The notes beneath the pieces are model-generated. The model made no database searches. It was given only the letters and a program-made list of their open reading frames with translations, and was not told where the DNA came from. Shown one piece after another: positions 1 through 8,090 of a stretch of 47,667 bases of DNA (within the stretch, counting starts at the first letter, position 1; the number at the start of each line of letters is the position of its first letter). This DNA is from Pseudomonas palmensis (GTDB lineage Bacteria > Pseudomonadota > Gammaproteobacteria > Pseudomonadales > Pseudomonadaceae), in assembly GCF_017848315.1 (NCBI RefSeq), contig NZ_JAFKEC010000042.1, positions 1-47,667 of the forward strand. Direction: 5' to 3'. A program made the position numbers and the translations under genes.

Positions 1-64
1 GTCTTTGATCTGGCTGCCACATGGATTGATTGTGTGCGCCAGGCGGGTAGGTGCCGGGGTGCTT

Positions 65-377
65 GCCAGAAGCAGGTTGCTTGGGGCTGTGAGGTCGGCT
101 TCTGCCCGCGGGGTGTGTCAGGCAAACCGGGTGCGCTGGTTTTGCTGCCGCTTCGCGCCAGATCGCGGGGCAAGCCCGCTCCCACGGCCTTGCGGCCAGA
201 AGCAGGTTGTTTGGGGCTGTGAGGTTGGCTTCTGCCCGCAGGGTGTGTCAGGCAAACCGTGCGCGCTGGTTTTGCTGCCGCTTTGCGCCAGATCGCGGGG
301 CAAGCCCGCTCCCACGGCCTTGCGGCCAGAAGCAGGTTGTTAGGGGCTGTGAGGTCGGCTTCTGCCCGCAGGGCGTG
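65..377. repeat. 130-bp tandem repeat, about 2.4 copies, with REP cores
   Basis: Units begin at 65, 195 and 325, each with the same opening gccagaagcaggttg, so the period is exactly 130 bp. The first two complete units differ at about six positions (about 95% identity), and the third is cut after roughly 50 bp. Each full unit contains a REP-like core (161-185 and 291-315) of the gatcgcggggcaagcccgctcccac type, written here as gatcgcgggg plus caagcccgctcccac. The short open frames across this stretch are carried by the repeat itself and are not credible genes. The repeat may begin outside the window. Confidence 0.85.
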
Positions 378-572
378 GGAGTTGGCTTGGCCGACGATCG
401 AGCGCGAAGCGGTCGTAAAACCTGAGTGCACGGTCCGCCAGGCAAACCGGCTACGGCCAGAAGTGCCCTGGCAGCCTGCAACAAAACCCCAGGCAGCCAC
501 GGGCAAGACGCCAGTCAACCGCCAGCGCACAGTGGCGCATAACCACAACAACGGCATTCGAGGTCGCTCATC
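378..572. other. Leader region of the permease gene, no gene seen
   Basis: This stretch lies between the tandem repeat and the permease start codon at 573. I see no convincing coding sequence and no clear sigma-70 or sigma-54 promoter. A purine-rich stretch (cgaggtcg, about 559-566) can serve as the ribosome binding site for the permease. Confidence 0.4.
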
Positions 573-2075
573 ATGTCGCTCAACCACACCCTCAGCGTGC
601 ACCTGAACCGTGGCACGGTCGGGTTCCCCACCGCGCTGGCCAGCACCATCGGCCTGATCATGGCCAGCCCGGTGATCCTCACCGCCACTACCGGTTTCGG
701 CATCGGCGGCGGTGCGTTCGCCGTGGCCATGCTGATCGCCATGCTGATGATGCTCGCCCAGTCGACCACCTTCGCCGAAGCCGCCGCCATCCTGCCCACC
801 ACCGGCTCGGTGTACGACTATATCAACTGCGGCATGGGGCGCTTCTTCGCCATCACCGGCACGCTGTCGGCCTACCTGATCGTGCACGTGTTTGCCGGCA
901 CCGCAGAAACCATCCTGGCCGGGGTGATGGCGCTGGTGAACTTCGAACACCTCAACACCCTGGCCGAATCCGCCGGTGGCTCGTGGCTGCTGGGGGTGGG
1001 CTTCGTAGTGGTGTTCGGCATCCTCAATGCGTTCGGCATCAGTGTGTTCAGCAAGGCCGAGATCATCCTCACCTTCGGCATGTGGACCACGCTGATGGTG
1101 TTCGGCGTGCTCGGCCTGATCGCCGCCCCGGCGGTGCAACTGGACGGCTGGTTCGGCGCGTCGCTGGTGGGCACCGACCTGATCACCGTGCTGTCGCTGG
1201 TGGGCATGGCGATGTTCATGTTCGTCGGCTGCGAGTTCGTCACCCCGCTGGCACCCGACCTGCGCCAGTCGGCGCGCACCCTGCCCAGGGCCATGGCGCT
1301 GGGGCTGTTGGGCGTGGCCTCGTGCATGTTCATCTATGGCGCGGCGATGAAGCGCCAGGTCGACAACGTGCTGCTCGACGCCGCCAGCGGCACGCACCTG
1401 CTGGACACGCCCATGGCCATTCCGCATTTTGCCCAACAGGTGATGGGCGATATCGGCCCGTTGTGGCTGGGCATCGGCTTTCTGTTCGCCGGCGCCGCCA
1501 CCATCAACACCCTGATGGCCGGGGTGCCGCGCATCCTCTATGGCATGGCGGTGGATGGCGCGTTGCCCCGGGTGTTCACCTACCTGCACCCACGCTTCAA
1601 GACCCCCATCGTGTGCATTCTGGTGGCGATGCTGATCCCGTGCCTGCACGCCTGGTGGCTGGGCGGCAACACCGACACCATCCTGCACCTGGTACTGGCG
1701 GCGGTGTGTGCCTGGAGCACCGCCTACCTGCTGGTGACGCTGTCGGTGGTGATCCTGCGCATTCGCCGGCCCGACCTGCCACGGGCCTACCGCTCGCCGC
1801 TGTTCCCGCTGCCGCAATTGCTGTCGAGCGTCGGCATCGGCCTGGGCATGTGGTTCATCACCCCGCCGGGCATGAACCCGGCCCAGGTGTACGTGCCATT
1901 CGCCTGGATGCTCGGCGCCACGGCGGTGTACGCGCTGTTCTGGACCCTGGTGGTGCAGAAGGTCAACCCGTTCAAGCCGGCCTCGGTCGAAGAGGTGCTG
2001 GCGCGCGAATTTGCCCACCAACCGGGAGTCGAGCATGGCGCATACCCTGCCCACACTGTGGCAAAGGCTGTTTGA
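573..2075 (+). CDS. APC-superfamily amino acid/amine permease
   Basis: This 500-residue integral membrane transporter has the hydrophobic pattern of about 12 transmembrane helices. An N-terminal glycine-rich stretch (TTGFGIGGGAF near residue 40) is typical of the amino acid-polyamine-organocation superfamily. It should sit in the inner membrane and import an amino acid or amine by cation symport or exchange. The next gene begins 41 bp before its stop codon, so the two are cotranslated. A FeaR-like regulator follows, and in enteric bacteria FeaR responds to aromatic amines, so tyramine- or phenethylamine-type substrates are a reasonable guess. Ethanolamine-type permeases are the main alternative. 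The family is secure; the substrate is inference. Confidence 0.85.
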   Translation: MSLNHTLSVHLNRGTVGFPTALASTIGLIMASPVILTATTGFGIGGGAFAVAMLIAMLMMLAQSTTFAEAAAILPTTGSVYDYINCGMGRFFAITGTLSAYLIVHVFAGTAETILAGVMALVNFEHLNTLAESAGGSWLLGVGFVVVFGILNAFGISVFSKAEIILTFGMWTTLMVFGVLGLIAAPAVQLDGWFGASLVGTDLITVLSLVGMAMFMFVGCEFVTPLAPDLRQSARTLPRAMALGLLGVASCMFIYGAAMKRQVDNVLLDAASGTHLLDTPMAIPHFAQQVMGDIGPLWLGIGFLFAGAATINTLMAGVPRILYGMAVDGALPRVFTYLHPRFKTPIVCILVAMLIPCLHAWWLGGNTDTILHLVLAAVCAWSTAYLLVTLSVVILRIRRPDLPRAYRSPLFPLPQLLSSVGIGLGMWFITPPGMNPAQVYVPFAWMLGATAVYALFWTLVVQKVNPFKPASVEEVLAREFAHQPGVEHGAYPAHTVAKAV

Positions 2076-2625
2076 CCGCGCGCCCTCGGGCTACCGCCCC
2101 GGGGTGACGCTGGCGCACCTGCAGCGCAACCTCGGCCTGGCCGGTTGCGAGGTGCTGGGGCCGGGCATTGCACGCTACGCCCTGGCCGATGGCAGCCTGG
2201 CGTTCGAGGTGCGTGAGCGCACCGAGTCGCAGTTGCTGATGCACCTGGTGCTGTGCGAGTTCCGCCTGCAGGTGCCTGGCCCGCAACAGGGCACGGCGCG
2301 GCTGGCGTTGCAGCATACCGGTGCACTGCGGCGCAGCGGCCTGCGCTGGCGCCGGCTGCGTGGCGAGCGGTCCTGGCAGGCGCGGCTGGAGCAGGCCCTG
2401 GCCCACGACCCGGCCCTGCAACAGGCGCTGATGCCGCTGGATTTCAAGCGCCTGCACCTGGACCTGGCAGGCGGCTGCTGGACCCTGACCCTGGAGCACA
2501 TGGGCGGCAGCGAGGTGGTCAACCGCATGCCGGCGTTTCGTCGCTACATCAGCCTGAACCCCGCACAGCGTGACCTGCTGCTGGCCGCATTGAAAGGTCT
2601 GGCGCGGCTTGTCGAAGGCCTCTGA
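2035..2625 (+). CDS. DUF3156-like conserved protein
   Basis: This 196-residue soluble protein has no recognisable catalytic motif. I chose the ATG at 2035 because GGGAG lies 8 bp upstream; an earlier in-frame TTG at 2011 is less likely. The gene overlaps the permease by 41 bp. The protein is rich in Leu and Arg with an LMHLVLCEF beta-strand segment. From memory it matches the Pseudomonas proteins labelled DUF3156, which are usually found beside APC permeases, but I could not check the family. Its constant linkage suggests an accessory role for the transported substrate. No function is known to me. Confidence 0.6.
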   Translation: MAHTLPTLWQRLFDRAPSGYRPGVTLAHLQRNLGLAGCEVLGPGIARYALADGSLAFEVRERTESQLLMHLVLCEFRLQVPGPQQGTARLALQHTGALRRSGLRWRRLRGERSWQARLEQALAHDPALQQALMPLDFKRLHLDLAGGCWTLTLEHMGGSEVVNRMPAFRRYISLNPAQRDLLLAALKGLARLVEGL

Positions 2626-2686
2626 ACCCGCAGACTGGCACCAAAACTGCTTCCACCCTGGCGACGACGAACGTGTTGCGTGCATA

Positions 2687-2704
2687 TAGCTAACATGTTA
2701 ACTA
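2687..2704. promoter_or_regulatory. 18-bp near-perfect palindrome, HpaR-operator-like
   Basis: The arms TAGCTAACA and TGTTAACTA are inverted with one mismatch. The core GCTAACATGTTAAC (2689-2702) fits the GYTAANNTGTTAAC pattern also found at 7547-7560 and 15433-15446 in the hpa island. It lies about 40 bp upstream of the FeaR-like start codon, which is a position suited to repression. That HpaR or a related MarR protein binds here is inference. Confidence 0.55.
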
Positions 2705-2742
2705 TTGCCCAACAAAAACAAGATGCCATCGTGGAGGTACCC

Positions 2743-3696
2743 ATGAGTACTCATCAGCTCGCCGGCACTGCGCTGGACCGCTGGAATGCCGACATGCAAC
2801 ACATTTGCGGGCATTTCGAGACCGAACTTGCGTTCAATCGCTCGCTGTTCATCGGCGAGATTTCCACCTGGTCACGCGGCGGCCTGGCCCTGGCCAACCT
2901 GCGCACCAACGCCGGGCTGATCCGCCGCGACGGCATCAAGCCCGACCGCGACAACGACCAGCACTGCTTTCTGGTCAGCCAGCGCACCGGTTTCTCCCAG
3001 GTCACCCAGAACGGCGTCAGCGTGCAGCTGGCACCGGGCGAGATGCTGCTGATGGACGCGGTCGGGGCCTGTGAAATCATGCCGTTCGGCCTGATCGAAC
3101 ACGCCTCGCTGTCGCTCTCGCGCGAGGCGGTGTGCCGGCAGCTGGGGGGCGATGCGCGTACCTTCGGCAAGATCTCCCAGACCAAGGCCTGCGGGCGCAT
3201 GCTGCATGTGCTGATGGATCAGCTGTGCAAGGAAAGCGCTCCGGGGGAGGGCGAGCTGGCCGAGGGCCAGGCCCTGCACAGTGCATTTCTGTCGCTGCTG
3301 GGGTCGGCCCTGGAGGGCGGCGATGACCAGGTGCAGCCGGGCGCGGCGCTGCACGGCGCCAACCTGCGCAGCTATGTGCAGAAGGTGATCGACGAGTCCC
3401 TGGGCCAGCCTGGCCTGTCGCCGGTGAACCTGGCCAACCGCCTGAACATTTCGGTGCGCCACCTCTACCGCCTGTTCGAAGAGCAGGGCGACAGCGTGTG
3501 CCGCTACATCCAGCGCACGCGCCTGCAACGCAGCGCCGACGACCTGGCCAACCCGATCCTCAAGACCGAGTCGATCACCACCATCGCCTACAAATGGGGC
3601 TTCACCGATTCGGCGCACTTCAGCCGCTCGTTCAAGAAACAGTTCGAACGCTCGCCCAAGGACTACCGCTCCCATAGCCTGGCCGGCCCGGCCTGA
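2743..3696 (+). CDS. FeaR-like AraC-family transcriptional regulator
   Basis: This 317-residue protein has an N-terminal cupin-like sensor half (to about residue 190) and a C-terminal AraC-type double helix-turn-helix. The helices are visible as LANRLNISVRHLYRLFEEQG and IAYKWGFTDSAHFSRSFKK, ending in SPKDYR. The N-terminal pattern (HICGHFE and the ISTWSRGG segment) resembles FeaR, the activator of amine oxidase and phenylacetaldehyde dehydrogenase genes in E. coli. I chose the ATG at 2743 because GGAGG lies 7 bp upstream. It follows the permease and DUF3156 gene on the same strand with a palindromic operator in the gap. It probably activates the permease or an amine-degradation operon elsewhere. 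FeaR identity is likely but not proven. Confidence 0.75.
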   Translation: MSTHQLAGTALDRWNADMQHICGHFETELAFNRSLFIGEISTWSRGGLALANLRTNAGLIRRDGIKPDRDNDQHCFLVSQRTGFSQVTQNGVSVQLAPGEMLLMDAVGACEIMPFGLIEHASLSLSREAVCRQLGGDARTFGKISQTKACGRMLHVLMDQLCKESAPGEGELAEGQALHSAFLSLLGSALEGGDDQVQPGAALHGANLRSYVQKVIDESLGQPGLSPVNLANRLNISVRHLYRLFEEQGDSVCRYIQRTRLQRSADDLANPILKTESITTIAYKWGFTDSAHFSRSFKKQFERSPKDYRSHSLAGPA

Positions 3697-3751
3697 TAAA
3701 CCACTGGCTTGACCCTGCGGGGCACAGTGTATAGGCTCGCACGCTCTGGCT

Positions 3752-3769
3752 ACCTACCGGTCGGTAGGT
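3752..3769. promoter_or_regulatory. TetR-type operator
   Basis: This is a perfect inverted repeat, acctaccg-gt-cggtaggt, of the kind bound by TetR repressors in the TACCNNNCGGTA class. It lies 47 bp upstream of the exporter gene, whose downstream partner encodes a TetR protein. The simplest reading is autorepression of the exporter-tetR operon. Confidence 0.75.
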
Positions 3770-3815
3770 TAGGCGTTCGGCAGCCAGACCTGTGACCTTT
3801 TTGTGGATTCGAGCT

Positions 3816-5030
3816 ATGCACACCCCGCAGTCCCCCCACGTGAAATTTGCCGTGTCCCTGGCGCTGATCGGCGCCCTGGGGCCGTCGGCCATCGACATGT
3901 ACCTGGCCAGCATGCCGAGCATCGCCGCCGAGTACGGCGCGACCTATGCCGGGGTGCAACTGACGCTGACGGTGTTTCTGCTGGCCATGGGCGCCGGTCA
4001 ATTGCTGTTCGGCCCGCTGGTCGACACCCTGGGCCGGCGCCGGCCGCTGCTGGCCGGGCTGCTGGTGTTCGTGCTCAGTTCGCTGGCCGCGGCCCAGGCG
4101 CCCAGCCTCGAAACCCTGCTGGCGGCGCGCTTTGTCCAGGGCCTGGGCAGTGCGCTGACTCTGGTGGTGATCATGAGCATGGTCCGCGATGTGGCCGAAG
4201 GGGCGCGCGCCGCGCAGATCTTCGCCCTGCTGATGACCGTCGAGGGCCTGGCGCCGGTGCTCGCACCGGCGGTGGGCGGTTTTGTGGGGGCGCACCTTGG
4301 CTGGCGCGCGATCATGTTCACCCTGGCCGGGCTCGGCGTGCTGGTGCTGTTGAACTCGGCCTGGGTGCTCAAGGAAACCCTGGCCGCCGACAAGCGCCAG
4401 CCCTGGCAGCCGCGGGACATTCTGCGCACCTACCTGCGCATCGGCAGCGATGGCCAGTTCCTGCGCCCGGCGCTGGCGCTGGCGGCGGTGTTCTTCTTTC
4501 TGTTTGCCTACATCGGCGGTGCGGCGTTCGTCTACCAGACCCACTTCGGCCTGTCGGTGCAAGCCTTCGGCACGCTGTTCGGCGCCACCGGGGTGGCAAT
4601 TCTGCTCGGCGCCATCGCGGCGGGTCGGCTGGTGGCGCGCAAGGGCCTGCTGCGCCTGGCCAAGGCTGGTGCGGGGTGCCTGCTGATCGGTTCCCTGGTG
4701 GTACTGGCAGGGGCCCTGAGCGCGGCGGGGCTGGCCGGCATCGTTGCCGGCATGGCGCTGGCGATGTTCGGCCTGGGCATTCTCGAGGCCACGCTGATGT
4801 CGCTGGTGATGTCTTCGCAAAGCCGCGCGCTGGGCTCCACGGCGGCCTTGCTGGGCGCCTTCCAGTTGATCATTTCGTCGTTCGCCACGCCGTTGTCGGG
4901 CATCATGGCGCCTTTGGGCGCGGCGCACTGGGCGTCATTGCTGGTGATTTCGGGTGTTGTCGTGGCGCTGCTGGTGCGCGCCTGCACCCGGCACGTGCCG
5001 GCCGAGGCGAGCAGCCTGGCCGGGCATTGA
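3816..5030 (+). CDS. Bcr/CflA-family MFS multidrug exporter
   Basis: This 404-residue inner-membrane protein has about 12 helices. Family motifs are the AIDMYLASMPSI segment in helix 1, the loop 2-3 motif LVDTLGRRRPLL, and the helix 5 stretch VEGLAPVLAPAVGG. Together these mark the drug:H+ antiporter-1 Bcr/CflA group, whose members export drugs such as bicyclomycin, chloramphenicol or sulfonamides. The ATG at 3816 gives the usual length and start; an upstream in-frame start at 3792 would add eight unusual residues. It precedes tetR by 16 bp and lies downstream of a perfect TetR operator, so it is probably induced by its own substrate. The substrate cannot be read from the sequence. Confidence 0.85.
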   Translation: MHTPQSPHVKFAVSLALIGALGPSAIDMYLASMPSIAAEYGATYAGVQLTLTVFLLAMGAGQLLFGPLVDTLGRRRPLLAGLLVFVLSSLAAAQAPSLETLLAARFVQGLGSALTLVVIMSMVRDVAEGARAAQIFALLMTVEGLAPVLAPAVGGFVGAHLGWRAIMFTLAGLGVLVLLNSAWVLKETLAADKRQPWQPRDILRTYLRIGSDGQFLRPALALAAVFFFLFAYIGGAAFVYQTHFGLSVQAFGTLFGATGVAILLGAIAAGRLVARKGLLRLAKAGAGCLLIGSLVVLAGALSAAGLAGIVAGMALAMFGLGILEATLMSLVMSSQSRALGSTAALLGAFQLIISSFATPLSGIMAPLGAAHWASLLVISGVVVALLVRACTRHVPAEASSLAGH

Positions 5031-5046
5031 TACGGGAGAACCCTGC

Positions 5047-5631
5047 ATGAGAACCCTCACGCCTTCGGCGCAGAAGGTCTGCGCGATCGCGGTCGAGCAG
5101 TTTGCCGAGCATGGCTACGATGCCGCCTCGCTCAACGACATCGCGGCGGCGGCCGGCATGCGCAAGCCGTCGCTGTATGCGCACTTCAGCAGCAAGGACG
5201 ACCTGTTCGAGGCGGTGTTCGAGCGTGCGGTGGAGGCCGAGCGGCTGTATGTGGAGCAGTGCTTTGCGCAGTGCGACGACGCGTTGCCGGGGGCCGGCTA
5301 TGCCCACTGCCTGGGTGAGCGCTATCAGCAGTCGGCGCACCTGCGGTTTCTGCTGCGTACCGCGTTCTTTCCGCCGGCGGCGCTGCGGCCGATCATCTCG
5401 GCAGGCTTCGAGGGGTACCTGGCGCGGCTGGGCGAGGTGTTCGAGCAGGCGCTGGGCACGTGCCTGCCGCAGGTGCCGGTGGCGCGGCGGGGGGTGTATG
5501 TGGACGCGTACCTGGGGGTGGTGGACAGCCTGAATGTAGAGCTGATCTATGCCGGGCCGCAGGCGTACGCGCGGCGGTTGCGGGCGATGTGGGTGGTGTT
5601 CGGGGATGCGCTGGGCGCGGCACCGAGGTGA
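5047..5631 (+). CDS. TetR/AcrR-family repressor
   Basis: This 194-residue regulator has the N-terminal TetR helix-turn-helix at about residues 25-58 (LNDIAAAAGMRKPSLYAHFS followed by SKDDLFEAVFE). The C-terminal ligand-binding half is all-helical. I chose the ATG at 5047 because gggag lies about 11 bp upstream. It is cotranscribed with the exporter, and the palindrome at 3752-3769 is its probable binding site. The gene ends at a REPIN shared with the convergent cupin gene. The ligand is unknown. Confidence 0.85.
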   Translation: MRTLTPSAQKVCAIAVEQFAEHGYDAASLNDIAAAAGMRKPSLYAHFSSKDDLFEAVFERAVEAERLYVEQCFAQCDDALPGAGYAHCLGERYQQSAHLRFLLRTAFFPPAALRPIISAGFEGYLARLGEVFEQALGTCLPQVPVARRGVYVDAYLGVVDSLNVELIYAGPQAYARRLRAMWVVFGDALGAAPR

Positions 5632-5634
5632 TGC

Positions 5635-5701
5635 CTTCGCCGGCAAGGCCGGCTCCTACAGGCACCGCGTCATCCCGTAGGAGCCGGCCTTGCCGGCGAA
5701 G
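5635..5701. repeat. REPIN (inverted REP pair), probable bidirectional terminator
   Basis: Two REP arms (5635-5660, cttcgccggcaaggccggct plus cctaca; 5677-5701, the reverse complement) flank a 16-nt loop. It fills the whole junction between convergent tetR and the cupin gene. Each arm also contains the small palindrome gccggcaaggccggc. Confidence 0.85.
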
Positions 5702-5708
5702 AGGCCCG

Positions 5709-6074
5709 TCAGGCCACCGCCAGGTAATGCTTCACGAAGCTCTCGCTCAGCACCTCCCACAGCACCGGTGTGCCCTTGGTCACGAACCAGCTGTCGCCCA
5801 CCTTGTACAGCGTGCTCTGCCCGGTGCTTTCATCGGTCAGGCGCACTTGGCCGGTCATCACCGTGGCCTGCTCGTTGAACGGGTAGACCATGCGGAACCT
5901 GCCCTGGGTGGTACCGAAGTAGGCGCTGCTGAGCGCGTCGGTCGGCGCGCCGAAGGTCATCTTGCCGAAGGCACGCACCTCGCCTTCGAGAATCTCCGAG
6001 CCCAGGTCGGCAACGGTGCCCCAGGCGTCGAGTTCGCCGAGCTGGATGTTGTGCTTGAGTGCAGTCAGGGTCAT
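5709..6074 (-). CDS. Cupin (Cupin_3/EutQ-like) protein, partner of the flavoprotein
   Basis: This 121-residue single-domain cupin has the Cupin_3-type C-terminal pattern: a NEQATVMTGQVRL strand, then VGDSWFVTKGTPVLWEV. The canonical His metal ligands of many cupins are not obvious. I chose the ATG at 6074 because it follows the flavoprotein stop by 34 bp on the same strand; longer in-frame extensions run back into that gene. It is probably cotranscribed with the DAO-type oxidoreductase from the promoter region near hpaR. It could stabilise or process the product of that enzyme. No specific reaction can be assigned. Confidence 0.7.
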   Translation of the reverse strand: MTLTALKHNIQLGELDAWGTVADLGSEILEGEVRAFGKMTFGAPTDALSSAYFGTTQGRFRMVYPFNEQATVMTGQVRLTDESTGQSTLYKVGDSWFVTKGTPVLWEVLSESFVKHYLAVA

Positions 6075-6108
6075 GGCAGTGTTCCTTGAACAGTGGAAAA
6101 AAAGGGGG

Positions 6109-7407
6109 TCAGCGCCGGCCATTCCAGTACCCCGACAGCTGGTGCCAGGATTTGCCGGCCGTGAGCAGCAGCGGGCGGATATGGTCCTTGCCGACAATTG
6201 TCGGGCGCGGGATCGAACTGACCAGGTCATAGCGGGCCGAGCCTTCGCTCATGCCTTCGGCCAGCACCTTGCAGATGATGTGGCTGGGCGTCACGCCGAA
6301 CCCGGAGTAGCCCTGCACGTAGAATGCATTGCTGCGCCCGGGCAGGGTGCCGACCTGCGGGAACAGGTTGGGGCTGCAGGCCATCGGGCCACCCCAGGCC
6401 AGGTCGATCTTCACGTCCTTCAGGTACGGGAAGATCTTCAGCATCAAAGCCCGGTTCCAGGCCTTGAGGTCGCGGGGGATATGCTCCACCAGCGGCGTCG
6501 CGGCGCCGAACAGCAGACGGTTCTCGTTGGTCACGCGGTAGTAGTCGATCACCGGGCGGATGTCGCTGTAGGCGCCGCGAATCGGGCTGATGCGCCGGAT
6601 CAGCTCCTCGGGCAGCGGCTCGGTCATCATCTGGAAGGCGTAGGTGTTGATGGTGGAGCGGTGCAGTTCGGGTTCAAGCCTGTTCAGAAAGCTGTCGCAG
6701 GCCCACAGCAGCTTGCTGGCGCGTACCGAGCCGCGGCCGGTGCGCACGGTGATGCGCTTGCCGTACTGCACCTGCAGCGCCGGGCTGTTCTCGAAGATGC
6801 GCACGCCATGCCCGGCCACGGCCTTGGCCTCGCCCAGCAGCAGGTTGAGCGAGTGCACATGCCCGCCGCCCATGTGCAGCAGGGCGCTGCCGTAGGCGTT
6901 GGAGCCGATGATCTGGCTGACCTCGCTGCCGCCCAGAAAGCGGATCTCGTGCTGGGAATTCACCGACTTGAAGTCTTTCTCCCAGGCGCGCAGGGTTTTC
7001 TCCTGGCGGGCATTGAAGCCCATGTAGCCATAGCCGTGGCAGAAGTCGGCATCGATGGCGTACCGGGCGATGCGCTGCTTGATGATGTCGGCGCCCAGGT
7101 CGCTGATCTCGAAGATCTGGCGCAGGCCATCTTCGCCCACGGCTGATTTGATCTTTTCAAGATCGTGGCCGATGCCGGCCATGATCTGCCCGCCGTTGCG
7201 CCCGGTGCCGCCAAAGCCCAGGTAGCGGGCCTCGAGCACGACGATGTTGGTGATGCCCTTTTCGGCCAGCTCCAGCGCCGTGTTGATGCCGGAAAAACCG
7301 CCGCCGATGATGACCACGTCCGCGTCTTCATCGTGTTCCAGGGTCGGGAAGCTCAGGTTGTATTTCTTGGTTGCCGTGTAGTAGGTCGGCGTTTCGATCG
7401 TGATCAT
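6109..7407 (-). CDS. FAD-dependent oxidoreductase, DAO/PuuB-like amine oxidase family
   Basis: This 432-residue flavoprotein has an N-terminal FAD-binding Rossmann motif (VVIIGGGFSG, residues 31-40, with the ribose-binding Glu in VVLEA at 59) followed by GFGGTGRNGGQ. That combination is typical of the D-amino acid oxidase fold, including gamma-glutamylputrescine oxidase. The C-terminal GYSGFGVTPSH segment closes the FAD site. The family oxidises secondary or primary amines to imines, then aldehyde plus amine or ammonia. It is divergent from hpaR with an HpaR-like operator between them and is followed by a cupin gene. Oxidation of an aromatic amine or amino acid that feeds the 4-hydroxyphenylacetate pathway is a sensible inference. 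The substrate is not known. Confidence 0.8.
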   Translation of the reverse strand: MITIETPTYYTATKKYNLSFPTLEHDEDADVVIIGGGFSGINTALELAEKGITNIVVLEARYLGFGGTGRNGGQIMAGIGHDLEKIKSAVGEDGLRQIFEISDLGADIIKQRIARYAIDADFCHGYGYMGFNARQEKTLRAWEKDFKSVNSQHEIRFLGGSEVSQIIGSNAYGSALLHMGGGHVHSLNLLLGEAKAVAGHGVRIFENSPALQVQYGKRITVRTGRGSVRASKLLWACDSFLNRLEPELHRSTINTYAFQMMTEPLPEELIRRISPIRGAYSDIRPVIDYYRVTNENRLLFGAATPLVEHIPRDLKAWNRALMLKIFPYLKDVKIDLAWGGPMACSPNLFPQVGTLPGRSNAFYVQGYSGFGVTPSHIICKVLAEGMSEGSARYDLVSSIPRPTIVGKDHIRPLLLTAGKSWHQLSGYWNGRR

Positions 7408-7543
7408 GGCGCAGCCTGAAAAGTGGAGGAGCTTTCGAGGCCTATTAGGGGGCTTGGCGGGGTGGCGTGTCTTGATCCTGCGTGCCGCGTGCCTTGACCG
7501 CGGGTGCCAGCGCTGCGCAGGCGGGTAGGTGGCCGCCGGCTTC

Positions 7544-7563
7544 TTTGTTAAAGTGTTAACAAA
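7544..7563. promoter_or_regulatory. Perfect 20-bp palindrome, probable HpaR operator
   Basis: Arms tttgttaa (7544-7551) and ttaacaaa (7556-7563) are separated by agtg. It lies 23 bp upstream of the hpaR start codon, between hpaR and the divergent flavoprotein gene. The core GTTAAAGTGTTAAC matches the site in front of hpaG1/hpaA. MarR proteins normally bind such near-palindromes and repress their own gene. Confidence 0.7.
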
Positions 7564-7586
7564 TAACCTGATGACCGTAGCCTTCC

Positions 7587-8009
7587 ATGTCCAAACCTCG
7601 TGTTTCGCTGACTCTTACCTTGTTGCAAGCCCGCGAGGCGGCAATGAGCTTCTTCCGCCCCTCGCTCAACCAGCATGGCCTGACCGAGCAGCAGTGGCGG
7701 GTCATTCGTATCCTCAGCCAGCAGGGCGAGCTGGAGATCTACCGGCTGGCCGAACAGGCGTGCATCCTCAAGCCGAGCATGACCGGTGTGCTGGTGCGCA
7801 TGGAGGCGGCGGGGCTGGTATGCCGGCGCAAGGCCGAGCAGGACCAGCGGCGGGTGCTGGTCAAGCTGGCGGACAAGGGCGTGGCGTGTTTCGACTCCAT
7901 GAGCCAGAGCATGGAGGCCAACTACCAGCAGCTGCAGGACCAGTTCGGTGAACAGAAGCTGCAGCAGTTGCTGGGGTTGCTGGAAGAACTGAAGCAAGTA
8001 CGGCGCTAA
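7587..8009 (+). CDS. hpaR: HpaR, MarR-family repressor of homoprotocatechuate degradation
   Basis: This 140-residue winged-helix protein has the MarR core LTEQQWRVIRILSQQGELEI, the recognition-helix region ILKPSMTGVLVRME, and the wing with QDQRRVLVKL (DQRR motif). The N-terminal VSLTLTLLQAREAAMSFFRP is characteristic of HpaR (HpcR). The protein represses the meta-cleavage genes and is released by phenylacetate derivatives. Its gene faces the hpaI end of the minus-strand hpa operon across a REPIN and is divergent from the flavoprotein. A perfect palindrome in its promoter suggests autoregulation. Confidence 0.9.
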   Translation: MSKPRVSLTLTLLQAREAAMSFFRPSLNQHGLTEQQWRVIRILSQQGELEIYRLAEQACILKPSMTGVLVRMEAAGLVCRRKAEQDQRRVLVKLADKGVACFDSMSQSMEANYQQLQDQFGEQKLQQLLGLLEELKQVRR

Positions 8010-8013
8010 CTCA

Positions 8014-8079
8014 TTCGCCGGCAAGGCCGGCTCCTGCAGACACCGCAGCCTGTGTAGGAGCCGGCCTTGCCGGCGAAGA
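8014..8079. repeat. REPIN between convergent hpaR and hpaI
   Basis: The left arm attcgccggcaaggccggct begins at 8013 and continues cctgca; the right arm tgtaggagccggccttgccg ends in gcgaag at 8077. The pair is nearly identical to the one at 5635-5701 but carries a ctcctgca variant in the left arm. It occupies nearly the whole gap between the two convergent stop codons and likely ends transcription from both sides. Confidence 0.85.
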
Positions 8080-8090
8080 GGCCCGTCAGA

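Noticed and set aside
65..377. Possible CRISPR array in the left-edge repeats
   Set aside because: Units are contiguous with 130-bp period and no unique spacers, and there are no cas genes.
5..606. Several short open frames in the first 600 bp
   Set aside because: They lie within a 130-bp tandem repeat, repeat themselves in register and carry no ribosome sites; they are products of the repeat.
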